Shown here one piece after another: positions 45,066-57,208 of a stretch of DNA of 64,000 nucleotides; the first letter of the stretch is position 1, and every line of letters begins with the position of its first letter. A program made the translations under genes and the position numbers. The DNA is from Verticillium longisporum. Its lineage: Eukaryota > Ascomycota > Sordariomycetes > Glomerellales > Plectosphaerellaceae. Under the pieces are notes generated by a model, which saw only the letters and a program-made list of their open reading frames with translations, had not been told where the DNA came from and made no database searches. Where the stretch lies: the NCBI GenBank assembly GCA_019188255.1, contig JAETXT010000002.1, positions 3,224,001 to 3,288,000 on the forward strand, given 5' to 3'.

Positions 45066-47297
45066 ACAGCACGCTCCCTGCGGCAATCGAAGCTAGGCCA
45101 GACCCAAACGAACGGTTCGGGTCCCACGTGCTGTTCGACTACTATGCGCCATCATCGTGCAGCATCTTCGGGCGTGATGGTTCCTGCGCCCGCGATCGTT
45201 TGACGAAAGTAAACAGGGTCGAGTGTTGGGACGCCTAACAAACCGGGCGAACAGCAGCGGTGACAAGCCTACAAGCCTACAAGGCTTGCAGGGGAGTCTA
45301 CCGCGTTCCACGCCCTCAGAGCACCAGGATCCTGGGAGAGCCCAACTCCCTGAACGCTGAGGCGGCCCGAATGATGAGGCTCTGCCGTCTAACCCCGCTC
45401 CAGAGTACTATCCTTGCTCTTGCATGAATGCTCTACGGTATCTTTTGGCTTTGCTGTATGGGTATCACCATCTATGCAGCTCAGGCCCAACCCCGATTTC
45501 CCATTGGCTCTCAGAAGGCCAACATGCCATGGCCTTATTCTTGATAGTCGGCCAGCATGACTCTCCACCCACCCATGAAGCACTCGCAGCACCTAGCCTG
45601 CCATTGGGCTGCTTCATCGGATGGCGGATTGGCTTTGCGTCGGCGGTTTCCCCAACCGCAGACATCCCTGCTGTAGCACCTTGCCCTGAGCTTCACGGTC
45701 ATGACTGATGACAACCAACTACCCACTAGACTCCATGATCCGGTTTCTTCACTGACAAGGTGCATTTACCGGTTCCAGGGACCGTCTGTAAGAAAGCAAA
45801 TTCTTTTCTGATGAGGTGTAGGCGTTGGAGTCCCCCTTTGGTCCGCGATGACCAGGGTACCGGCCCTTGACACAGCATTCTGCTCAAGCTGCCTCCCGTT
45901 GATAGGCCTGGCTGTCGAGGCCTACGGGGTTGCCGACAGCTGCGTGCAATCATCTTATTGCTGCATTGCTGCAATCGAGGTACCGTTTTGCTTTCTGTCT
46001 GCCTGTCTTAACACGTCGATTAAGGATCCCTGGTGAGATCTCCATCCTTTTACTGAAATCAGACAATAGGTACTATGACACCAAGATGGGGGATGACAGC
46101 ACCACGAGATGTTGTCCTGCTACGCATGGAAAAGAACACCAGCTCAACCGCCTCGTCTTGACCTCCGCTTTTCCGATGGAGGATCTGCTCGGCTCCGAGA
46201 CAGCAAATCCTGGGACTCATGTCATGTCATCTTGGCACTTCATCACGTCGACATCATCCGTGATATGCATGAGTGACGCCAGCTTTCGCGCCGCGCGACG
46301 CACGAATCTCGATCATTATCCGTCCAATGCTATCAACCGCTGGGCCATTTGCCATGATACTCGATGATTGGGTTGGCAAGAATGCGGCTTGCATGTGCTT
46401 TCATCAAGGGCACACCTGGCCTTGCAGATTAGTGTAGCCCCCGTCTCGTCAATGGTCTACCTACAATGAGCCAGCTTGCTCGTGAAAGCTGAGCCCTGGT
46501 ACACCGGTCTCCGACATGCCTCAAGCCGCCGGTGGCGGCAAGGTCGAAACCGAACATTGTTGTCGCAACAAGGACCGGGACCTAATGGTTGTCACGAGGT
46601 CTTCCACGGCACCTCTATCAATACCTCACGATTGGACATGTCCGATGCCTGGCGCTTCTCCCTCCACTTGATGAATGCATACGAATGCATACCATCCCGT
46701 TGTTGTTCACCGACCACTCTTTCTGTGTATTTCCAAGCAGAGCCGCCCAGGGATGATCCTTTGCCACTGGCTGTTCTTCCGGATTTGGTCGTTTGCAATG
46801 AGCTGGCACAGAGGTGGTTTCCGTCAACGATTGTTGGTCTTCTCAAGAAGAGTATCGCCGAGATGGACATGTCGTGTCCTCGTGGGGTTCTCTGCGCGCG
46901 CCTTCTTGGCCCGTAATGGTTGTCGAATGTGGTTGCCAGCCTACCTTGGTCAAGGGTCTACACCGAGACTGGGGGTGTGTTCATTGCTGATGAACCCATG
47001 GCGATGATGACGGGCTGCATGGTAACGGCCGCCAGCAATGATCATTTCAGCATGCTTCCGGCTATCTATGGCGGGCAGCGATATCACGAGCACGAGGACG
47101 CCTTAGTCGTTGTCTGCGTTGTGGTTCACGTGGTCGAAAACTATAAAAGTCGTCTTCCAGTCGAATTCCCGCCTCATCTTCTCTCCCTCCTGATCAAGCA
47201 CGGCGCTTCTCAAGTTTCCCAAGCCCTTCCTCGTCGTCATTCCCCGTCCCACCTCAGGTCTCAACGCGATATCCAACCCTGATCCATTGCCATCATC
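45066..47297. other. Gene-poor region
   Basis: About 2.2 kb with no gene I can support. A TATAAAAG box at 47142-47149 marks a possible promoter for the gene starting at 47298. Confidence 0.45.
47142..47149 (+). promoter_or_regulatory. TATA box (TATAAAAG)
   Basis: A textbook TATA box, about 150 bases upstream of an ATG with a spliced small ORF. It is the strongest TATA box noticed in this window. Confidence 0.5.
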
Positions 47298-47800
47298 ATG
47301 CCATCTTCTACTCCGACCTCAACGTCACCTGCAGAGTAAGTCATTGAGGTCTTGTTGTTCACATTAATTACTAACAACATGTTGACCGTCAATCATGGAT
47401 CGGTTTCAGAGTGATGTCAACGATGTGCCTTACCGCCTTCTGACCACAACGGAGCAGTCAGGTTCTTCAGCTCCGTCGTCAAACGATTCATCCACTTCTC
47501 CCACCGGGACTGGATGAGAAGACGCTGCAGACTTGGGCCTCCTGTTCAGTCAACGTGTTCCAGTACCATTGGCGACGAGCTCGAGGCTACTGCAGGGTTC
47601 CTGAACTCAAGGATAGATCAGGGAATGACGCGCAGCGACTGTCTTCTCACTTCTACCACCCGTACACGTGTGACGTTAGTCCAGTCCTCCGAGAGGGCTG
47701 GAGAAGGGCCTTTACGATTATGACTGATGAGGATGAGGCTTTTGCGTGGCTACTACGTTGCGAAGCTCACAAGACTGATGTCCCTGGCGGAACAAAGTGA
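47298..47800 (+). CDS. Hypothetical small protein, spliced, with a probable frame slip
   Basis: Unrecognised. Exon 1 (47298-47335) reads MPSSTPTSTSPA; the intron has GTAAGT and a TACTAAC branch (perfect consensus) and ends TTTCAGAG at 47411. Exon 2 reads DVNDVPYRLLTTTEQ. Near 47455-47462 one extra base seems to shift the frame, after which a good coding stretch continues: LPPGLDEKTLQTWASCSVNV, then FQYHWRRARGYCRVPEL and EGWRRAFTIMTDEDEAFAWL, to the stop at 47800. No domain or signal peptide is visible. The perfect branch point and TATA box make a real gene likely, but its function is unknown. Confidence 0.4.
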
Positions 47801-48263
47801 GATCTTTCAAATAAGCTTGATATCCTCAAATGTGAACACCAATTTTCTTTGATGTTCTCTATCTTTCAGCATTTTGCCAAGATGTATGACCTCTTCGAAA
47901 CCAAAGCTTCCATGCTGACGAGCCGTCACATCCGAAAGTCGTGACTCACTGAGTGCTGTAAGAATCACAAGGGCATCAAATCCACAACATGAGAGCCGAA
48001 GGATGTACGAGTTAACGAAGATAGATCCTTGGGACTTGCGTCACAGTAGTGAATGTACAAAGCTCCACTCGTAACAATAAACGTGTCGGGCCTGGCCTCT
48101 TACCTAGGCGCATCCCACACTTTCCCGAAATTCAACTTCTTCCGGCCGCACACGACGCAAAAGCACCTGAAGTCCATCGAGGCAATCTCTTCTTTCAGGC
48201 CTCTCAATCCATCACCACCAGTTCAGCTTTCCCCTCGAGGCTATCTTTATCCCCCTTGGAAAG
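47801..48263. other. Intergenic
   Basis: Nothing recognised. An overlapping ORF beginning at 48049 in another frame is judged a shadow of the next gene. Confidence 0.4.
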
Positions 48264-50162
48264 ATGTCGGACTCTTGGAGCGACACCAGCGGCGACGACA
48301 CTGAGCTGTCGGATGGCAGTGATTTGCTGTACCCGCCTGAGACAACTATGGTCAACAACGATGCCAGCATCGACAGCGTTTTGCGTGGCACAGTTATTTC
48401 ATCCACCACGGCTCTGGGCATTTCACAAATCAAGCCGATCCCCTCGCATACCCGGGGACAAGCCCTGGATATATCTCCAACTGACACGCAGCCGATCCCG
48501 GATCGTCCTGAGACGAAGCAAAAGCCAGTCACTTCCTTGGATGGAATCGGTCACCAAAGTGCACAAACATTGGCCCCACCTGTTCGGCCTGGTGATCAGG
48601 CTCGGTCCGAGCGGATACCTCCGGCCTCGGGGCAGGAGCCGTCGGGGCCCCGCTTTCGGTCCACGGAAGGCGGCACAACGCCCGGTATCATGGCTCCGAA
48701 TCCTTCATGTCGTTACAGTCAGTCTCACGAAAACGATCTCGAGAGTTTCCGTCCACACGCCAAGTCTTCAGTCGGAGATTTACAGCAGGAGACCCATTTC
48801 CGGCCCCCCTCAGACATTACTTCAAGCAGCAGCGACTGGCACTCGGTTCCTACTGATACCACTGCAACGTGTGCCATACGTACCCCTGACCCAACAGATT
48901 CTTGATCCTTCAAGCGTTCCGACACTGCGACAAAGTCTGACGAGATGGTCCAAGTCTCAGTCCCTTCTCTCGATATGGCTAATATCGACCTTCGCGTCGA
49001 CGATGTTGAGCACAAAGAAGTCCAGGTTGGAGACCGGGCCAGAACCACCCCAGGTCTGATCATGTCGGATACCGAAAACCTTGATGCTCAGCGCGACAGA
49101 GACCTCAAACTTCTGGCCTCTCTCCTGACTGCTGGCGATCCAAAGGCTGTCTTCACTGACACGTCCAAGCTCGACAAGCATTCGATGGAGAACCGTCAGA
49201 TGCTGCGTTGGATCAAGCTCGAGTTCGCCATCCACCAGAAACAGAGACTTGGCGATCTCACCAAGGCCAAGAAGCTCCGGAACGACACGCCCGCGACCAC
49301 CGCGTACCGCTTCGCCACCCACAAGTCTCTCGACAGCGCCATCAAGGGCGCCAGAGCTGCCTACAAGGGCCTTGCTGACAAGTTCCAGCCCGAAGAAGTG
49401 CCTGACATCATCAAGGCTAGCATGGATGCCATGCAGAAGCTGGATGACCTTCTGACTAACGACAACAATGAGATCCTTGACGAGCTTACCGCCGAGGCTC
49501 AGAAGCAGGTCAACGCAAACCACATCTACCAGCAGTGCATCGCCACGGGCAAGGAGGGCATCGAGCCCCATATTCAGCGCATTGCCGTCATTCAGAAGAC
49601 TATTTGCACCTTTGAGCTCCGTGTTGTCATGGTTGATGTCATGTTCTCGAAGCAGCACCAAGACTCGGAGAAGGGTCTGCACCCCAGCACCATGACGGTC
49701 CAGAAGTTTCTGAACAGCGATCCCATCATCGACTCCGCCGTCAAACTCATTGGTGACCTCGTTGAGGATTTCGATCTTCACATGAAGATTTTGAAGGAAA
49801 AGGCCGCCATGATGGAGTTGTGAGTGCCATTCTTCCCCCACCTGTCTCCTCGCGTCTGCCCACAAAGGAAGGACATGCGTTGTTAACAGGACTCGCAGCA
49901 TCTCAGCCGGACACAAGCAGTGCAGCCTGCGCCACCCCCTGGTGCTTAAGCTTCGCGAAGCTCTTGTCCCTGGCTGGTGTGAGTTCTATTCCCACTTCTA
50001 TAGCGTGAGCTTTTGGCGATGCTGATACTGTGGACAGACCTGCCTGGCGAGCCCCATCAGGACGGACAGCTGGATGCCGAGACATTCCGCATGGTTCTTG
50101 AGACTGCCATGTCAATTGACTGGGAGACCTCAACCTGGAATCTCTGGGACGAGACTGCTTGA
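48264..50162 (+). CDS. Hypothetical protein, disordered N-terminus and helical C-terminus, with an in-frame stop
   Basis: I do not recognise the family. Exons 48264-49819, 49890-49978 and 50038-50162 fit, the introns being GTGAGT...AACAG and GTGAGT...GACAG. The start MSDSWSDTSGDDTELSDG opens a low-complexity, Ser/Pro/Thr-rich region. A TGA at 48903-48905 interrupts it; the same frame then runs open through an ATG at 48945 to the end. After about residue 260 the protein is helical and charged (WIKLEFAIHQKQRLGDLTKA; DIIKASMDAMQKLDDLLTND), and it ends with LDAETFRMVLETAMSIDWET. Alternatives: one gene with a substituted stop, or a gene starting at 48945 with the first ORF as leader. The 48945 version would be 361 residues. 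Confidence 0.55.
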
Positions 50163-51015
50163 GCTGATACCGAGCCACCCGGAGACCCCAGCCATCCACA
50201 CTATCAGGATGAGATGGACATGGTCTCATGGGCAAGCCAGCTGCGGCAACGGATGCCATTGCTTTTTATTTTTGGTGTGGAAAGGGACTATGTGACAAGT
50301 TTACGTCTTTCTGTCGCACGGGAACAGATGGATGCATGTCCTTCCACATTTTGGGACGCCAACGGCATTCAGAGTCATCGTGGAGTGTACCTAGGTACCT
50401 AGGTAGATTCGGCACCTTGCTCAGCACAGGTAGATGGCCTCACGAAAAATGAAAAAACGCGGTGCAACGCGCCAACTGTTTCGACTGCGCCACATGTGTC
50501 TCAGGCGAAATGAAGGCAGCAGTGGTGGGGTCGACGAGCAAAGTCTGCCGGACACACATTGTGCTGGGAGGCAGGAGCTTTCGTGAGGTGATTCCCATCA
50601 GAGGTTCGCATTGAGTCAGCATCCAACAGCTGATGGCAGGTACTCCCCTCCCTGCCTCCACTACCCCTCCAAGCCCTCCAACTGCACAGACCAGCCCCCC
50701 GCAGCGAAAGACACCAATCAGCGTCGGGCTCTGTTTGGAGGAGCCATCGAAAGAGCTAGAAGGAGCTGGCCAGTTTTCTTTCCCGCGCGCTGCGTGTGAC
50801 CCCAGCTCTGATTTTGGGCGAACCTCGAGCACTTGAAGAACTCACAACCACCACACCACACCAAGGCCCCCTCTTGCACCAATCTTTCTTCCTTGGACGA
50901 ACCACTGATCTTTTTCACTGTTCTCTGCTCTTTACGAATTTGACGCCCCCACGATACCCATTCAAGCCTACTCTTCCTGGACTGCTTTCCTTCTGTTATT
51001 CGACCATCGACCACC
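50163..51015. other. Promoter region of STI1
   Basis: No gene supported. It contains a perfect 18-base palindrome at 50388-50405. The last 150 bases before the start are pyrimidine-rich, as expected for a strongly expressed chaperone gene. Confidence 0.5.
50388..50405. repeat. Perfect 18-bp palindrome (TACCTAGGTACCTAGGTA)
   Basis: Seen directly: the sequence equals its own reverse complement. It shares the ACCTAGGT unit with the clusters at 2678 and 20842. Confidence 0.9.
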
Positions 51016-52914
51016 ATGGCTACCGCAGACGAGCTCAAGGCTCAAGGCAATGCTGCCATTGCCGCCAAGAACTTTGACGAGGCTATGTAAGTTGCTTCTG
51101 CCTCCGCACCTCACCACCGCACATGTCGGGCCTTGTCCATGTAGCCTTCTCGACTAACACTTTGCAGTGACAAGTTCACCCAGGCCATCGCCATTGACCC
51201 CACCAACCACATCCTCTACAGCAACCGATCCGCCGCCTACGCCTCAAAGAAGGACTGGGAGCACGCCCTCGAGGATGCCGAGAAGACTGTCGAGATCAAG
51301 CCCGATTGGGCCAAGGGCTGGGGCCGCAAGGGCACCGCGCTCTACGGCCAGGGCGACCTTCTCGGCGCCCATGACGCCTACGAGGAGGGTCTCAGGAAGG
51401 ACCCCAACAACGCCGGACTCAAGAAGGACCTCGCCTCCACAAAGAGGGCCATGGAGCAGGAGACGGGCGGTCAAGGCGGCGACATGAGCGGCGGTCTCGG
51501 CAAGATGTTCTCTGACCCCCAGCTTATTCAGAAGCTTGCCAGCAACCCCAAGACCAGCGGCCTCCTAGCCGACCCCTCCTTCATGATGAAACTCCAGCAG
51601 ATCCAGCAGAACCCCGACAGCCCCGACCTGTTCTCCGACCCCGCATGCTGCAGGTTCTCGGCGTCCTCATGGGCGTCGATATCCAGACGCGCGACCCCAG
51701 CGAGATGCCCGAGGGTGCCGGCCAGCAGCAGGACACCGAGATGACCGATTCCATGCCTGAGCCTCCGAGGCCGTCAGCGCCAAAGAAGGCTCCCGAGCCT
51801 GCGCCGGAACCCGAGGCTGAGCCCGAGGACGAAGAGGCGCTGGAGAAGCGCAAGGCCAAGGAGGCCGCCGACAAGGAGAAGGCGCTCGGCACCGAGAACT
51901 ACAAGAAGCGCAACTTTGACGAGGCCATCGCGCACTACACCAAGGCCTGGGAGCTGCACAAGGACATCACGTACCTGAACAACCTCGGCGCGGCTCACTT
52001 CGAAAAGGGCGACTACCAGGCTTGCATCGACGCGTGCACCAAGGCCGTCGAGGAAGGTCGCGCCATCTACGCCGACTTTAAGATCATCGCCAAGAGCTAC
52101 GCCCGGATCGGAACAGCGTACGAGAAGCTGGGCGACCTAGAGCAGGCCGTCGCCAACTACAAGAGCTCGCTGACGGAGCACCGCACGCCCGATGTCGGCC
52201 TTAAGCTGCGCAACGCCGAGAAGAACAAAATTGAGAGCGCACGACTCGCCTACATTGACCCCGCCAAGGCCGAAGAGGCCCGCGAGGATGGCAACAAGAA
52301 GTTCAAGGAGATGGACCTGCCGGGCGCCGTGGCGGCCTACAGTGAGATGATCAAGCGCGCGCCCGACGACCCGAGGGGCTACAGCAACCGTGCGGCGGCC
52401 TTTGTCAAGCTGCTCGAGTTCCCCAGCGCTCTCGAGGACTGCAACACGGCCGTCAAGAAGGACCCCAAGTTCATCCGCGCCTACATTCGCAAAGCTCAGG
52501 CCTACTTCGGCATGCGCAAGTATTCCGAGTCGGTGGACGCGTGCAGCGAGGCCAAGATTGTTGACCAGGAGCACCACAACAGCGCCAACTCGCGCGAGAT
52601 TGACCAGCAGGAGCAGAAGGCCTTCTCGGCCATGTACTCCGCTCGCGACAACGAGACGGAGGAGCAGACCAAGGAGCGCCTGGCAAAGGACCCAGAGGTA
52701 CGTTCCAACATGAGAATACTGTCCTTATTGAAAGCATCCGCTGACTTGAGTCCGGCACCAGATCATGGGCATTATGCAAGATCCCGTCATGCAGGCGATC
52801 TTGCAACAGGCGCAGACGAACCCGGCGGCGCTCAACGAGCACATGAAGAACCCCGACGTTCGCTCCAAGGTGCAAAAGCTGGTCGCTGCTGGCGTTATTC
52901 GCGTTGGTCGGTAA
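51016..52914 (+). CDS. STI1: Hsp70/Hsp90 co-chaperone Sti1 (Hop), one frame slip
   Basis: Bridges Hsp70 and Hsp90 during client transfer in the cytosol. Exons 51016-51086, 51168-52697 and 52762-52914 give 584 residues after one correction, the normal size. TPR1 starts at MATADELKAQGNAAIAAKNF. The DP1 region with SDPQLIQKLA and NPDSPDLFSDP is followed by a Pro/Glu-rich linker, then TPR2A (ALGTENYKKRNFDEAIAHYT), TPR2B and the C-terminal DP2 repeat (MGIMQDPVMQAILQQAQTNP), ending VIRVGR. In DP1 the frame changes after FSDP at a run of four C (51639-51642); one missing C is enough. Sti1 is conserved throughout fungi, so an error is the likely cause. Confidence 0.95.
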
Positions 52915-53450
52915 AGCAAACAGGTGTACGAATAAAACGGAAGCGTCGGCGGATGAAGCGGAGAGATAGGATTCAAGTCGGAGGGAAGCGCAGGCATAAG
53001 AGAAAGAGGTCACGCTTAATGGATCGGCGGTAGGCAACCCTTTTCTCGTGTACCCTGATGTTCGAGAGTTGTGATCGCGTGACCAATAGGAGAGACACGT
53101 CAGAACAAATCGAGCCATTCCACGTGAGCGGCTGAGGTCGTGATGGTGTGCAGCTGTGCAGCATGACCCCGGTGAGCCTTGGAGGGGGACTCATCGGGCA
53201 GGATGAGGTGTGCATTATTCGCTGTTGGATGCGTCAACAAGGCTTCCATCCCGCCGGCAGATGATGCAGTTCGCGCTGCAACATCACGGGTCAAGGCACA
53301 ACCATGGCAAAGTCTTTGATTGAAAGCAACGGCTTTCCGGTCAAATAAGCCATCTGCGAAAGATGAATGAGTATTTTGTATCTTGATTCACCATAACTGT
53401 GCCAGATTGGCCCATCTTGTCATCTTCTCCGGGCATTCCACTACTTCAAC
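52915..53450. other. Intergenic STI1 / ankyrin gene
   Basis: No gene supported. The promoter of the ankyrin-CorA gene is presumably here. Confidence 0.5.
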
Positions 53451-56400
53451 ATGGAATCACAGTCACCAATGTTGGAGGGTAAGGGCTCATCACTCCCTTC
53501 TTAACATGTTACCAATCTTATCCCCCAGAATTATCCACAGTTAACATTTGCAGCCTACCGCCGCCTCACCGAAGTCATCTCGTCCCAGCCCGACGACAAA
53601 GAGACTGAAGAACATGTCCATCAGTTGCTCATATCGCTGCCCTCCGTGTTCTTCACCATAGATGCCCAGAAGCGGACACCACTGCATCACGCCGCCTCTG
53701 TCGGCAAACCCAATATTCTTCGTGCCATCCTCACCGTTGGTCCGGAGTCTGAAGTTGACCTGCAAGATGCCGAGGGATGCACCGCTCTCCACCTGGCCGC
53801 GCGCAACGGCCACGAAGCCGTAGCCCGCGTCCTCCTCAATGTTGGCGCCGACGTTCGGCGTGAGGAAGCATTCGGCGAGACGCCGCTGCACGAGGCAGCG
53901 CGCAACGGACACGCGGCTCTTGTGAAGCTCTTTATCGATACGGGCGCCGTTGTTGACGTCGGGAATCGCGACTCGAGTACGGCGCTCCACGTTGCCGCCC
54001 GACGTGGCCATTCCGACGTTGTCGAGGTTTTGCTGGCTGCTGGCGCCAACCCTGCGACCAAAGACAAGGTCGGCGAAACGCCCCTTCATGATGCTGCTCG
54101 CGAGGGTCGGACGGAGATTGTCGATGGTCTGCTCAACACGGGGCTTGTCAGCGTCGTGGCGCGGAACGCCAACGGTCTCACGTCGGTGGGCGTTGGTGCG
54201 CGCCAAGGACGCGATGGAAGTGTGCGTTCTCTGCTCGAGAGGGGTGCCGATGTTGACGCGCAGAGCTCTGAATGCTGCACGCCTCTGCACCAGGCTGCCA
54301 CGGAAGGCCATGATGGCGTGGCGAGGTCACTCATCGCCGCTGGCGCCGAGGTTGACTTGCAAGACAAGGACTTACAGAGCCCTCTTCATGCAGCCGTCAT
54401 ATTTGAGCATTCTGATGTCGTAGGCAGCCTCCTCTGTGCAGGGGCGACGGTGAACCTGCGCGATACGGAGGACTGCACGCCGCTGCACCACGCTGTCAAG
54501 AATGGAAACAGAGGCATTGTCAGGGAACTACTCGAAGCGGGTTCGGACCCTACAACCCTCTCTGCCGGTGGTGAGACGGCTCTCAGTCTGGCACGGGTCA
54601 TGGGCAAGGAGTCCGTTATTGAGCTGTTTGCAAGCCCACAGCTCGTTCCGAGGCAAAATGTCGAAGCAAACTCGCGTCCCAAGCGGGCACGGGGCCCGTC
54701 ACGGCCCAACGAAGAAGGCGAGATAATGGCATGCAAGCACTTCATGGGAACCTTCTGGTGCCCTACCTCCGAGACGGCGTTCGACGATCTTTCCGTCTGG
54801 AGCATACTCTACGAGCCTGACACGGAGGTCAAACTAAGCCCCCGTCAACCTCCACCGCCGCCTTCACCTCCACCATCCCCTCCACCAGTTCCTTCAAGGG
54901 AAAGGTCTGGCATCCGCCACCATGAACACCGCCATCACCAACATCAACAACACCGCCGTAAGCTATCGCACGATGCCCGTCGCCCTGACGACCCCGTGAA
55001 ACGCTGGATTCATCTGCCGGCCAACAATGTGGCCTGGGTGCTTGACCTTGTCCAAAAGATCAGCGCCATGGACGGCCGCACCGAGGCGGAATGCGCCCGC
55101 GCCATGCGTTTCGTCCGCGACACGTACCTCGAGATGCGCTACTCGGCCCCCTACCGCAAACCGCACTTTCGTCGCGCCTCGGCTACCGGTGCCGCCGCCT
55201 CCGTTGCGGCTCCGACCTCGGCGTCGCCCTCCCTCGACCCAGCCGAGATGTTCTCTCTCGTCCTGCCCGTCGTGGACGTCGAGATGGATGAGCAGACGCG
55301 CGAGCGCCTCCGCTCCGCCATGACCGGCAGCCGCGACGTCGCGCCCAAGAGGGAGCTCCTCCGCGCCAGCACGGCCGAGCGCGCGTAGACTGAGCGCCAT
55401 GCCGACGGGCCTGCAACACCACCTCTTCCCCTACCTCAAGCACCTCGACGCCATGAACGGCCTGCGGCGAAGCTTCACCAAATCTGAGCTGCACGTGCCG
55501 CGGACGCTCGACCAGTCGTACCACGAATCGCTGAGCAAGGAGGAAGTGCGCGCGAGGAACGAGAGCCAGGTTCTGTACCGGTACCTGCTGCGCCTCGAGA
55601 GCCTTGTTAAGGCGGAGAAGCAGAAAAGTGACGGGTCTATCGTTGCTGGAGAACAGAAGTCGGGCCAGGGGTCCGGAAACCCGTTTGAGCACCGCGAGCT
55701 GCTCGAGCAGCACTCGGACAAGCAGAAACGGACAGATGGCACGAAGGAGCAGCTGATGAGGATGGCGGGACGGCAGGATGTGGCCAGCAGCGTGCGCGCG
55801 AGGGTGGCGCGTGAGCGCAAAGGGATCGAGCAGGAGCAGCGTAAGCAGGTGTTGATGGTGTCGCAGCTGTGGATGTGGCGCATCGACGAACGTAGGTTCT
55901 ACTCTTCTTCTTCGTCCCTCACTTTTGTGTTCCACGAACGTAAATTGCACTTAGGGTCGACACTGACACATCGCGCAGACAATATAATCACCTGCTATCC
56001 AGAACGCTGGGACGACAAGAACGCCAAGACGCTGCTCAATGAGATCAAGCACCGCGTCCTGGCTTCTCCCGGTCTCAAGTCAGCCGATACAGACATGATG
56101 GATATTGCTGCCCACGTCCTCGAATCGGCAGTCGGATTCAGCGAGGAGGAGTTTCATTTTCAGTTCTGCGGCCCGCGATCGTACTGTAACGTCTTTGCGG
56201 GCTCAGTGGCTTTCCTCTCCAACGAGGCAATGAAACGGTAAACGCCCTTCAAGTCGACCATCCGCGGGATGCGCACGTCGAAGACAGTGCTCGGGGACCT
56301 GCGAGCCGAGATTGAGCTACTGCAGGAGATAGACGATGTGAGGGAGGAAGTGAATATGATCCAGACGGTATTAAAGGAACAAGAGCGCGTCGTCGTCGAG

Positions 56401-57208
56401 TTTCAGGGTTCGCGAGAACCGGACTGCACCGTGCTGGAGCAGGTCAGAGGCGGTCTCGGAGGCTTCTCTCATCCTACCCTCGACTTTTTCGATCGCCTGG
56501 GACTGGATGCTGATCGAGTTCGGACCTCGGTGAGTGTTGAGGCTGAATCAGCCTGTGTTGGACAACGCTGACCTTGAGTAGATCACGACATTACTCGATC
56601 TCCGACAGCGCGAGGCCAACATCGAAGAAGCCCTCTCAGCAAACGAGCAATCCAAGATTCTCTTCATCTTCACAGGCGCGACAGTCGTCTTTGTGAGTTT
56701 GCAACCCAATCCAAGCTCTCCCATGTCTATTAACATTGCTCCAGGCCCCCTCTCCTGGATCATGGGCGTTTTTGAGGTCAACATATCCGGCCTACCAAGC
56801 CCAATCACACCAGGCACTGTGGTCCTGGCCAGCAGTGAGTATCTACAATCCCTTCTCTCTGAGACTATCTGACACGTAGAAAAAGTTGGGAGTCTACTCG
56901 CCACCGTATTGGTCATCTGGCTGTCCCTCCAGATCTACGAACTCATCGCCCAAGGCCAGAGCAGCGCGAAGCGCCGAAAGCTCGACTCCATGCTCCGCCG
57001 GAAGACGAAACCAAACGAAACCTGGCGTCTGAAGCGACAGCGCAGTCACAGCGAGGTGATGAATCTGCAGGTCCAGCAAGCCAAACGGCAAGGTCATCTG
57101 CCCTCCGGTCGGAGGCCGCAGCGAGCGCTGTGGGTCAAGGGGCATCGGGCCAACGCAAACTCAGGAAAAGGTTTATCAGGTTCGGCAGGGACGGAAAGAA
57201 GAGGCTAG
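53451..57208 (+). CDS. Ankyrin-repeat protein with CorA-like transmembrane C-terminus; two slips and one stop
   Basis: A fungal fusion of an ankyrin array with a CorA-like Mg2+ transporter-related domain; transport is not proven. Exons: 53451-53478, 53554-55891, 55979-56529, 56582-56692, 56745-56834 and 56880-57208. About ten ankyrin repeats occupy residues 50-390 (TPLHHAAS, TALHLAAR, TPLHEAAR and others). Next is a Pro run, then the CorA-like helical part: HVPRTLDQSYHES, QVLMVSQLWMWRIDE|HNIITCYPERW. The two C-terminal helices are KILFIFTGATVVF-APLSWIM and LLATVLVIWLSLQIYEL. The loop motif GMN of true CorA is replaced (WIMGVFEVNI). Defects: an extra base near 55378-55392, TAA at 56239-56241, and a missing base in the C run 56746-56750. 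Corrected length is about 1147 residues. It might be two genes split at 55388, but the domain order argues for one. Confidence 0.75.

Noticed and set aside
48957..49916. 319-codon minus-strand ORF opposite the 48 kb hypothetical gene
   Set aside because: A shadow ORF: the plus strand has introns and coding bias, while the minus strand translation is Leu/Val/Gly-rich without motifs.
53541..54311. 256-codon minus-strand ORF opposite the ankyrin repeats
   Set aside because: The plus strand clearly codes ankyrin repeats; this is the antisense of repetitive codons.
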